Shown one piece after another: positions 47,901 through 59,900 of a stretch of 64,000 nt of DNA (position 1 is the stretch's first letter; each line of letters begins with the position of its first letter). The notes under the pieces were generated by a model that had not been told where the DNA came from, did not search any database, and worked only from the letters and a program-made list of their open reading frames with translations. Origin of the DNA: Promerops cafer (taxonomy: Eukaryota > Chordata > Aves > Passeriformes > Nectariniidae); assembly GCA_013398275.1 (NCBI GenBank), contig VZSE01014389.1, forward strand, positions 4,260,636-4,324,635, written 5' to 3'. A program made the translations under genes and the position numbers.

Positions 47901-50900
47901 TTCTCCCAAACCACAACTGCTTGTCATTTATCAGCTGTATCTATTTATTGTAAAAAAATGAATTATTTATTACCGTTGGCAATATTCCCATCATTGTCAC
48001 ATCAGGCCAATGAGGACTGCGGCTTTTCTGAGAGCACATTTACATCATTTCCTTCCTACTGCTGAGGTGGAAACAGACTGCTAAGGCAAAACCAATCACA
48101 GTTTCTCTGCATGGACTGAGTTACCTTCTTCCTTTCCAAGCGCTCTTGCTCTTCTCTTTGGAAATGCTTTTCACGTTCTAATCGAATCCTCTCGGCCTCT
48201 TCCCGCAGGCGAGCTTCCTCTTCTTTCTACGTTGGTGGTAAAAGAACAAGAAGTGAGGAATAACTTACTATTTAAGGACAGTTTTATACTCTATGCCTAA
48301 TTAAGCGTACTTACAACACCCTCAAAAGACACTTTTGGGGTTTACAAGTCACCAAAAATCTTTTCAGACAGAATTGCACATTTTTTGATTAATCTCCATG
48401 TTTTGCATAGCATTAAGAGAGAATAGCTAAACAATGGACTTCATGTTTGGTTCTGTGCCTGTTCCAGAACACACCAGATGACAAATAAGGAATAAATTTT
48501 CTAGCCTTCAGCATAAAAACAGCAGCCAGGAAAGTATTAGAGAGATCCATGTTTTGTGTGGTGGATATTTTTGAGAGTAAAACAAATGCAGTAGAATGTT
48601 TTGTTTGGCCAACAGAGTAACTGTTTAACGAGACCAAGGGCAAACAGCCACAGGCCCATTTTCCCAAACTTTCCATTCCTGCTTTTTTAATGAAATGCAA
48701 AATTTGTCTGGAATATTCTGTAGAGGGGCCTTGCTCCCTGACTGTGACGCTGTTATATGATGGAACTACTACAACAGATAATTTTTTGCATCTCTGACAT
48801 CCACAAAAGCCTTGGCCATGTGCTATCTCTCAGTGCTAAACTGAGTTCAGCCTCAGTTTAATATTTCAAAGAAAGTAGCACACATCTTCTGAAAAAGAAG
48901 AACGAAGTTTCTCAGCCATATTCACTAACACAATCCTTTAAATATTTATTATCAGAAGCATATATTTATACACCAGAAGAAAACCAAGTGTCTACAAGGC
49001 AAATTTAAGTGTTGGATTGTGGAAGAATAAAGCACATGCAGGAAGTAAGAGGACATATGAGAAGAGAAGAATACTACCCAGAATGCTTACCACAGCCTCT
49101 CCTGAAGTCAGTAAACCAACATTATGCCCATCAAAAATGGAAACACTTGAAAAACTCAATTTTCATTTATTATCTTATGTCTTTTGACTAGTTACTCTGA
49201 TTTCAGGAGTACTGGGCCAGATAAAGGTTCTCCTTGGTTTGATTAAATCTACCCCTTCCCACCAGCCCCACACAAAAGCAGTATTTGACATAGGATTAGA
49301 ACTCAGCAGTACTGTATCTCCAACACAGTGAATAGTTATCTTTGCATCTGGACTTGCTAAAACTGTTGGGACATGGAATTCTCTGGTATAACAGCATTTA
49401 TCAAAATTCCCCAATACAACTCTGATTTTTTCATCACGATTTATGAGGAATATGAAAGGACTTGTTCTAAATACATTTTAAAGGGAGAAAGAAAAAAAAC
49501 CTCAAAACTCAACTCCCTACCACATGTTTTTGTCAAGTAGAAATATCTCTACTCTTTGAACTACTCTATGGAATGAACTCTGTCCCAACACTTTTCAGAT
49601 AGCATTTAAATTTTAGGTATTGCTCTAATGCAGGTGCTATGTAAGAAGTGCTGCTTCACCCACTTTGCTGCCAGCTAGACTGGCCCAGACATTCCAAGAG
49701 GGAAGCATACTTGTTTCTGAATGCGCTCCATCTCTTCTTTCTCCTTCTGCTCTCTCTCTTCTGCCTGGCGGCGCAGCCGTTCCTCCTTTTCCCGCTCCTC
49801 TGCATCCTTCCTTTGTTTTTCTGCTTCTTGTCTGCGAGCTTCCTCCTCTTCTCGGCGGGCTCTTTCTTCAGCTATCCTCTGTGACAACTCTTCTTTCTTT
49901 TGTCTGCAATCATTAAATAAGCATAAGAAAAACAGGTAATAAAAGTAGGGAGAAAAGCCAAACCGCCAAGTTCCTGATCCAGCACTGCTATCCTAACTTG
50001 ATAAAGGGTGCACTGCTGTCCTATTCCTAAGCTGTCTGTTCTGCTTCCCATAGGGGCCAAACATGAAGCCCTATGGAATATAAAAGATTTTGCAATGCAA
50101 CACCAATACTTTGCCAGCATACCTCTGCCTAATCTGACTCGCATACTTTCTGAATCAGAAATAGTACCTTTGATTAATGCATTTTGCAAAACACTACTTT
50201 CTGCTATTTCATATAATCTTATTTTGAAACAGTATGCATTTTTGGCACCCACCTCACCTCATGGCAATGCTTCCTTGATTAAAAAAAGTATCTAATTCTG
50301 CCTATTTTTGAAGGTTACCTCCTAACCTTACTAATGGCCTCTCATCCTTGTATTATGAAGTGAGTGACTTTTCTCCTTCACCTTTGATGATTCCCAAATT
50401 ATTTACAACTTTTTAGCATAGCTTCCCAGCTGAAGAATCCTCATCTGCTTAGTAGATTTTCATATGGGAACTGTTTTATACTTGTCTGCACTTATTTTTC
50501 TAGTTTTACTAATTTTACTATCTCAAAAAACTATAAAACTCAACATTCAAAACATAGATTTATCTTGATTAGCTCAGAATGACATTTTCATTTTGTTCTT
50601 GTTCTCTATTAACTTGTAAGTGTTCATTTACTTTGTCAACCATGACTCACCTGATACTTTCGTATATTCAGCTCCAAACAAGATCTCTTCCCTTAGAAAT
50701 AGTTCACCCAGAGACCAACACTAGGAGTCAAGTTAGGATTATTTTGTATACACATTCCTTTATGCTTACCAGTACAGCAATTCAGCTTCCACTTTGTAGC
50801 TCAGCAACATAAGATACGTCTCAGCCTCTTCACAACTGACTTACCTCACTGAAGACCAACATCATCTCACTGGCCTCAACTCCTTTCAAGTTCTTTCATG

Positions 50901-53900
50901 AAAGCACTTCACAGACACTGGAAACTCCTTTCACTGTGAAAGCTGATTATTCTTTACTTTTTATTTTTGATCTTTCTGTCTTAGTATTTATTCACCATAT
51001 TACTCTTACACCACAGCAGCTTTTTTTCTTTAAAACTCTTTTTGAGAGAGTCAGTGTTGTGAGCCTTTTGGAAAGCCAGGCTATTTTTACTGATTCTGCC
51101 TTGTTCCTATCAGCAAAGTGGTTAAAGTCCAACAAATTCCAGAGGCATGGCAGCCCTCTAAGAAAACACTCAACTTGTGCTGTAGCCAGAGTCATGAGTA
51201 TCCAGATGGGCTACTCATTTGCTATTAGAAAGTGAGATGTAACATTAATTACCCTCCTAAACTGCTGGGAGGGTGTGGGGGGGTGTCTTTATTTTAAATG
51301 AGAAAACAAAGAGGTCTAAGTCACAACAGCTGGACACCTAAAGCACCACCCACAATACACATCTTACAACTCAAAGTAAGAGACTTTGTGCCAACCACAA
51401 AGTTGAAAACAGCCATACAGAGTTCTCTAGCTGGAACAAAAAATTACAGCTTAGTTAATCTCTGAGGAAACAACGAATCACAACTGCAAGGATCTGCTCT
51501 CTCCTCCTGTCCTGTTTTAAAGCACTACTTATTCTAAGTTTTAACCTTACAGATCTGCTTAGGTATATATTGCACCAACTGAAAAACCCAACAGGAAAGT
51601 ATGGTTTTGGGGAGGAACTTGTGCCTCCTGCACTTCAGTGCTGTGCTTCATATATAATAATGTAACAGCAGAACACACACAAGAAGCTGCTAAAAATGTA
51701 TCTTCTCTACTGCAGAAGCCTAGAATTACCTTTCAAGCTCTTCTCTCTCCCTTCTTTCCTGCTCCTCCCGTTCCCGCTGCTCACGAGCAAGGCGCCTCTT
51801 TTCAGTCAGCAGCCTTGTTGCTTCTTCAGGGTCAGTTGTACCTGCAGAGGGCTTGGGTGGTGCTGGGGCTGGAGAAAGAGCTGGTGGAGCAGGAGGTAGG
51901 GATGGGCTGGCTGCTGAAACAAATGGGAAAGAAAATCAGTTTGTACACACACAGTAGCCAAGATGTCACTCTCTTGAAAGGAACAGAAAATACTTTTAAA
52001 TGCACTGCAAAGTGTTTTCAAACTTAGGTGGCATTTTTAAATGATTCAGAGGAGGAAGATGTTTCTAGATGCTAGAGGTTCACATACCTTCAGGGAAGTT
52101 TGGTTTTGCAGGGTATGTGAAAGTACCTGCAGCTGAAAGTGTAAGTCAAGTTTTCTGTCAGAACAAATGCTGACAAGTGCTTAATGGGAGTTATGCTGAC
52201 TCAGCAAGTCCCTACCATCACATTACTTACACTTGCCCAATTCTGTTTGAAGAGCAGAAATAAAACATTGTGAAATTGTATTTTCTTCTGTCTGATCATC
52301 CACATCTGAAGATCAGAGCCAGAATTTTTGGTGATAATCACTTTTGGTGACTTGGTGATCTCAAACATCAACTATCTGAAGTGATCTGCACCAAGGGTAG
52401 GACACCAGCTGTCATCAGTTTTGCAGCTGCTCCAACCTGAGGCAACTCATGGGACACAGCTTTTTAAATATTGCCACTGTTCCTGAACTGTGGCTTGTGT
52501 TCAAATCTCAGTAGTGCCTTCATATCAATTCTTTATTCAGGGCCAGCTTTGTCCATGTAGCAGAGAAGATGTTACAGGTTGTTTTCAAGTAAAAGACTCA
52601 TTCATGTTTCTGTAATTTTGCCTGGCATTCTCTAGCAGAGGTACAGAGTGACTTATCACCTTTTCTCTAGACACCAGGGACCATTACCAACACACAAGCT
52701 AGCGTTAGGAAGCATTCCCACAGTAATCCCATCTGGTAATGCAGGCAAACATGGAGAGGGAAGACTTTGAACTGTCAAATGAAATCAGATTCTGACCCTA
52801 GTAAATATATATGTAAAATAAGTCATAAGGAGCAGCAAGCAGATGATTATAAATCTGCATTTCTAACCATGCACTGGAATGAGACAATTTTCCTAACCTC
52901 ACTAACAACATCTAAAGAAGGGTTTCCTCCCTGATTCCCCCCTTCCTATACCTCATCATGTAAAAAACCATAAATTCAGTTGTTTTCTGTGCTGAATTCC
53001 CATCTGTTGACCTCTCTGCCCTCCTCTTCTACCAGCTAAAAATTACAGAGGCCTTTCTATAACTGCTTCAGGGCTTTGGCCGTGAATTCAAATGATACTT
53101 CTACACCAGTAATTTAAAGAGTGCCAGGGCCTGTTCTCTAGCCTTGAGGTGAGCTGGCACAGTTTAGCACTAGTGCAATGGAGCACTATTCTCTCACATT
53201 ACCAAAACAGATATTCAGCCCAACCCCAAGGAACAGTCCGGACCTGGGCTAACCTCCAAGATGTGGCTGGGAACTCAGAAAATTCTGGGATGTTGAAATA
53301 TAAAAAGGTAAGCAATTTGACCACTCTTAATCTTGGGAGCCATTTAGAGCCATGCTCTTAGTAGCCTTTGGGGACAGGAGGTAAGAAAATGAGAGTCTGC
53401 AATTACAGCCTGGATCAGAAACAAACCAGAGAGCCTTTGTAATTGTAAGCAGTATAAATGACAGAGTTCCTGCACCTCAGCCCTTTTTAATTTACTAACA
53501 TGGGCCAAGGCAGGGCTCTTGCTTTGAAGGGAGTACAGCTTTGTGCTGCTTGGGGCTCGCTTCCTGCCACAGGCACTGAAGTTGGCAGCTTAACAAGTAG
53601 CTTAATGCACACCTGCCTTTCTGTCAGTACAGATAACACCCAAAAGACCTTTAAAGCTTCACTGGCATTAGTAAAGTTGTGTGTGAGATTTACCTGCAAA
53701 AGCTTGAACAGCTTCATCAGCAATTGCTATCTGCTGACCTCCTGTGAGCACAGAGCCAGCAGGCAGCTGAGCCAGACCAGTGCTGTTACCTGTAGGTAAT
53801 GAGCTGTATTCACCTGCAACACAGTCCCAGGAGAATCAACAACATTCCTCTAGTCCCAGATTCTGTACTTGCAGCTCTCTAGATTCTTGAATTCAACCAG

Positions 53901-56900
53901 CAACTAAGTTTTGGCAGCTGGGGCCTCCATCGGCAGTACAAAGCCATCCTGTAACCTCACGCGTAAAGTGCTCTGCCTGAGGTCTCCATCTTTGGTCCCA
54001 ACCACCACCTCCTCTGGCTTTGGGAAAACACATTCAATTTGAAGGGCTGATCACCACTTTAACTATAGTTCCCTTCTCTTTCATTTGTCTCCACTTCATA
54101 TTCTTGTTTGTATTCTTTGCTGCCAATACAAATTGCTTGACTTTTGAATACCTTTATCACACATAACCTGTTTCAATACCTTGTCACAAACTCAAATATG
54201 GACTGACAATGCAAAGAAGTGGAGTCTCTTCCTCCTGAACTAAACAGTCAAACAAGCATGATGGTTTCTCTGGTCTGCACCTTGTACTGGAAAGCTACAA
54301 CCTGTAAACACTTGCAAAGTTATCTCAGTGGTATCTCTGAAATGGTCTTAAAAGGAAGTTTTCTCCTGAAACAGAAGAAGGCAAAAGATGGCAATTAAAT
54401 CTCCTTTGCATGCCCATGGCCAACAGATACATCCATCCACCCTTTCTGTGGGGTTGCACTTTTTGTAGTAGGACCTGGGTATCAGACAGGACTTAACAAA
54501 ACTTAATAAAAGAGAAGAAATCAATTCACGTGGGTTTTTTTCACAGAACAAGCCCAAACTACACCTGCTGCAGTTAAATGCAAGATTACTAATACTTAAA
54601 ACTCTTATCTGAAAGATAACTACAGGGAAGGCTACAAATTTTAAGTTCAGAATCCTAACTAACCCAACTTACGTATCCCACAGGTCACACTGGACTTTCT
54701 ATCTCATCTATAAGAGACAGTTTATGCCATATTTAGAATGAACTGAAACATCTGCTAGAACAAACCTATATTTTTTCATTTTCAGATTTACCTTTTGCCC
54801 TTTCTACACTTCACAGTCATGATTTTATTTTTTGTGTACATCCTTTTCTGCATTGCTCCTTTGCAGGGTTGGTAGTGTTTGGTGTGGGTTGGTTTTTTGT
54901 TCATTTATTAACTATTTTTAATAACTCATTTTCCCTTAAGAATTCTCCCTATTCCCTTTTACTCTCCTCCTTGGTTCTTTGCAATCCACTGTATTTGCTA
55001 ATCTTTCCTGTGATATGGTCCTCTTGCAATATTATACATAAGCTAGCAGTGTTACCAGCACAAGTGCACTGTGTCTAGCAGAGCTGCACATTCTCATTGT
55101 TCACACGACCTTATGTGGTGGCTTCCTGTACTGTTAAGTGTTCAGACCTTTATTATTCTACTTCAACAGTTTGTAAAGAAGCAATGCTGTGATATGGGGG
55201 ACAAAACTCCTGTCCAAAACAGCAGAGAAGAGGCTTGTGAAGCCACACTGTGTGAGGCAGCTTGGCATGCTGTTTTGACTTAGAAGCAGGAGGGCTTCAA
55301 CCTCTCTACAATTTCTTAATAGTGAACATACATCTGCAGGAGTGTTGTGAAGAATTCAGATTAACCTTTGACAGAAAAATACTGAAAGCTACATCATTTC
55401 AGAGAAAGGGAAGGAAAAATATAAAACATTCCTTATCCTAAAGTAGGAAGTCTTCTTACCTTGATTTAGCTCTGCTTGGACAGTGAGCTGTTCCTGACTT
55501 GCAGGTTCTCCAGCACCTGCTGAAGTTCCTTTTCTCTCTTCTGTCCTCCCCTCATTGGCCTTTTCAGCCTCCTTTTCTGATCTTTTCTTCTCACCCTCTG
55601 GTTTGATCTCTTTTTTGGCTGGCCGGATGTTGCCAGGAGAGGGAGGACGTGTCTGAGCAGAGGAAACTTTGGAGGAACCAGGTGGGGAAGTTATCTGCTT
55701 GGGTGTGCCAGGCAAGAAAGGCAAAGACTTTGACGCATGCCTGTGTAACCAAAGAGTGACAGTGCTGGTTTCCACCAATATATCACTTCTATAACCATAG
55801 CAGCTAAAGGTAAAATCACTTCTCTGTTTCTCTACCAAGCAGGTACTTGCTGGCACAAGTGATTTGGTTTCATGCAAAATGCCTCTCTCCAACTCTCCAG
55901 ATGTGTGAGCACTGAGCCCAACCAGAAAGGAAGAAACCAAGTACTTTCCTCCCCCTTCCCCTTCTCCAGAGCAGTAGCAAGATTTCTTTAAAAGCAGGAC
56001 TGTCTTTCCTTTTCTTGCAGAGAGAAAACATCTACATCATCGAATAAGTTTGCCCTGTTTCACATTTAATTAATAGAACAATCAGAGCTGCCTATAGCTC
56101 ATGTCCAGCTAGGCATGTACTTGACTTACCAAACTGGAGAGGGAGCTGATGATCTAGCTTTGAGGCTGGAAGTAAAATGACCTCCTTTAAAGTTGGCTGA
56201 GAAGCTGGATGACAACTGGTCCTTTTCTCTTTTGTCAGTCTATAGCTCAGCAAACAAAAAGACAAAGTCAAGACAGAGTTCACATGGCTAAAGAAAGCAA
56301 AGCAAGCTCAGTTAAGGATGAGGAATTGGGGGGGCTGAGAAAAAGCAGTGCTGAGTCAGTGGTTTCTGCAGCTTGTTTAACAAGTTCCTTAATATAGCTC
56401 CTGTAACCTGACACCATCTTTGTCAGTAGATACGCATTTGAGAACAAGAATCCTTCCAAATTATTCTCTCCTGTCCTAAGATGTAATGGGCTCATTTGCA
56501 GAGGCTTATTTTTACACAGGCAAAAAATTACCTTTTATAGTTTGATCTTTGCTGACTGCCACAGAGTACCTTCCACTACTTCCCATAAACACAGGATTTC
56601 TTCTGAAGAAAACACAAAACAAAGTTCCCCTGCCCTTGGTGCATACTTGGTCACAGTCTTCCCATATAGCACAATATTTTGGGTTCATGCTTACAAGTGA
56701 ACACCACAGATGTCCTCAAAGCTTCCAAATATGGTACACCAGTTATCCTATTCTTTCTTTTCTTGGATGATTTTACAGCACATACTTTTTGCCATTGGTT
56801 CTTATACATGATAATGATTTCCTTTTTCCTTCTTTATTTTTAAAAAATAAAATCTTAAGCTGAGAAACATTTCTAATAATACAAACCAGAGCTACAACAG

Positions 56901-59900
56901 AACTACTGCTTTAGGGGAATATATCAGAATTTAGGCATCTATATACTTCCCATATTTAAATTTAGATGAAAAACTTGATGGTTTTGGAATAAGGAGCTCA
57001 GACTCCAGGAGTCTGAAGAATAGAAATACTAGAAAGTACACTAAGCTGCTGCTCACCACCTTGGCTGGGGCTTAAACACAACCCCTGCAGCAGGTGTGTC
57101 ATGAGGCTTGAGAGCCTCACCAGCTGAAAGCTGTGCAATGCTCGTCCCCTGAACTGAAAGCCAGGTTAACAACTGGAAAAGAAAGACTGAAAACAACTTC
57201 ATGAGCATGATGTGCTGAGTTATCAAAGTAAACACAACCAGAATAAATGCATTACAATGAACAAGAGTTTTGGCTTGCTAGCAGTAACTGTCTATTGGAT
57301 CTGCTTTGTTAGTACTGAAAGCAGAGCAACAGAAAATTTTTCTTCATATCAATAAAGTAAAAAGCTGAATTCATACAGAAGTTTGCAGAAGCATAAAAGA
57401 TTCTCCACATCATACAGGCTACTGGAAACAGCTCTTAACTCACTCATTTTATATTAACAATTTTATATCACCTCCTCCACCAAAAAGTAACAACCTTTCT
57501 TCTTTTTAGTTTAGGGAAAAAAAAGCACCAAACCCCAAACCTCTTGCAAGCAGAAAGACTCAAGACTCAACAGGCCGGGAGACTGCAATGCTCTATGCAC
57601 ATGCTAGGAGATTTCTCTAGAGATGCATACTAAGGCTATGCCTTAGCTTAAACTTCACTACACTACCCTCTGCCTGAAAGATTAAGTAGTGGCTATGACT
57701 CATGGCACTTTGATTAACACTGCTTCCAACAAGGGTGTCAATAGCAGCACTGCCTCTTGACCTTCTGTCCATCAGGCCAAACAAAAATGCAAGCACCTCT
57801 TACACAATGTTTTGCAGAGATGACTTCAACTCTTCTCACACTCTCAACTAACTCAGGTTGTAGAGTACAAGAAAAATATAACTGCAAATGAATCCGAACT
57901 GGGTCTGACTGCATCCCATTGGCTTGGAGCACAGTCAACACGAGTTTGTTCTACTGTTTTGATTTTCCTAAAAGCTCAGATCAGCCCTAGTACTGCTACT
58001 ATAATCATTCAGAATGAACAGTGACCTGTGGAAAAACTTGCTTATAAACCATGCTCTTAAAACAACTTCTTCCTTCCCAGTGAGGAAAGGTTTACTAGCC
58101 TGGTCTCCTAAGAAAGTACAGATGAAGTAAGAGTACTCTGTGCACTTGTGTACAGAGACATGTGAGTGCATGCATTCCCCCCCTCTTTATTCTACAGGCT
58201 CAGCTGAATTTGCTAAAGGCCTCAGAAGACATCAAACTCTGGAACCTTTGTGAAAACAGCCCGCTGGGAAAAACAAGTTCCCTACTGAGGAAAAAGTGGC
58301 CACACTGTCTCGGGCCTTAAAAGGCAGCAAAGAACCCACTTGAGAAGGGGGCACTGTGACTGCCTCTGTGCCTTGAGAGAAGCTAAGGCATCTACTCTGC
58401 TAACACGGGTGTTTAGAAAACATCAGTGGTGTTCCACGTGGATTCTTTGGTGCATAATCAGGCCGTGCCAGCACATAACGTAGCACGTTTCAGTTAAAAT
58501 CCAGCCAACTATGACACAAACTGGAGAGGGTGGGAACAGTGCAGAGGGGAGGAAGTATCCCTGCAGCTATTCCAGTCCTAACAAGCAGAGCAGTCAGGTG
58601 GGCATGGCACGGGACACTAAGGCCACGCGAGGCTGCCAAGCTTACCCCTGCAAGGTGCGTTGTTCTCCGGCGTCCAACGGCATCAGTGGAAGCATAAAGT
58701 TTTGCTCGTTCTCCTGAATTCCTACAGTTCATGGCCTTGTAGGACAGAGGACTGAGGGGGCTGCAAGATGCTGAACGGGGACAAATGGGGATAACTACGG
58801 TGTTGGTTGGTTTTGTTATTTATTAGTTTTAATTACAGAGTAGCATTGGAGAATTGACAGAGGAAAGCCAGCAGGAACAGAAATGACCGAGAAAGACAGA
58901 AAAGAAAGAAGGTATTAATACACAGAAAAATGACTAATTATCAAGTCAGAACCATCATTTGACACATTAGCTTGGCCACACATACAGTAAGGATGCAAGT
59001 TCAATAGGTGCTCATGCACTTTTCCACTTGTAAACCAATAATTTTTTTCTAAAAATTTAAGAAGTATGCCATGATACTGGGCAGTAGATAGTATTTTCCT
59101 GTTAAGTTTTTGTACAACTGGTGGTTCTGAAAAAGCAGTAGAAACAATGGCTGGTCTGACAGATTAGCTTGGTACACACATCAAAATGAGTTTCAGTTGC
59201 ATTCAGAATAGAAAGCAATCCAACAAAATCAGAATGCCTATGAATTGCACTGGAAGTGAAGAAAAATTAAGGAGACATACACACAAAGATCAAAACCCAT
59301 TAACAGTACAAAACAGTTTCAACTAGGAAATCAATTAAATTGCTGTCTACAATTTACAGCCAGTGATTTGCTTTTTTAAATTCTTATTTTCAGGAATATT
59401 TTAGCCCATGATTTTTTTTGAATCTCCTAGAATAACAACTTACTTAAATACATTCTCAACAGCAAACTATTTTACACATTAAAAAAAAAAAAAAAAAACA
59501 AACCAGGCTGACAACAACAAAGCAGCTTGGAAATTAGTATTTGAATAACCAGGATGGCAGCTTGTGTTGGTTTGCACAAGGAAAAAGGCTATTACCAAAA
59601 GATCTGACAATAGCAGGTATCAGATATACAGTGCTCTGATTTTATCTTCAAAGAGAACTTTAACTGCAAAACATATCATGGGAAACTTCTTGCAGCAAAG
59701 TGTTCTTGCAGCAAAGTGATCTGACTGAAGGAGAAGATTGGGAAAAAATATTACTGCAAAGTTTTATTTTTCTGCTCCTGTTTGTCTCTTCTGTTCATTT
59801 AATTGAGTCTTAGCACAATTATTATCCAGCGTGTCACTTGAGGAAAAAATAGGGGCTCTATATAACATCTTTCCTATTCTTTTTTCTCCATGTCAAAGAA

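Noticed and set aside
49648..49939. Leu/Ser/Phe-rich plus-strand frames resembling signal or membrane segments
   Set aside because: They are antisense of the Glu/Arg-rich MAP7 coiled-coil exon; GAG/GAA codons read as CTC/TTC in reverse.
51730..51913. Assignment of the minus-strand gene to MAP7D1, MAP7D2 or MAP7D3
   Set aside because: The coiled-coil exons are shared by the family, but the C-terminal SPEIPLNPILAF block, the AEVI end and the RRLQLSPWESS..SFLARSKSTAALSG exon together fit MAP7 itself.
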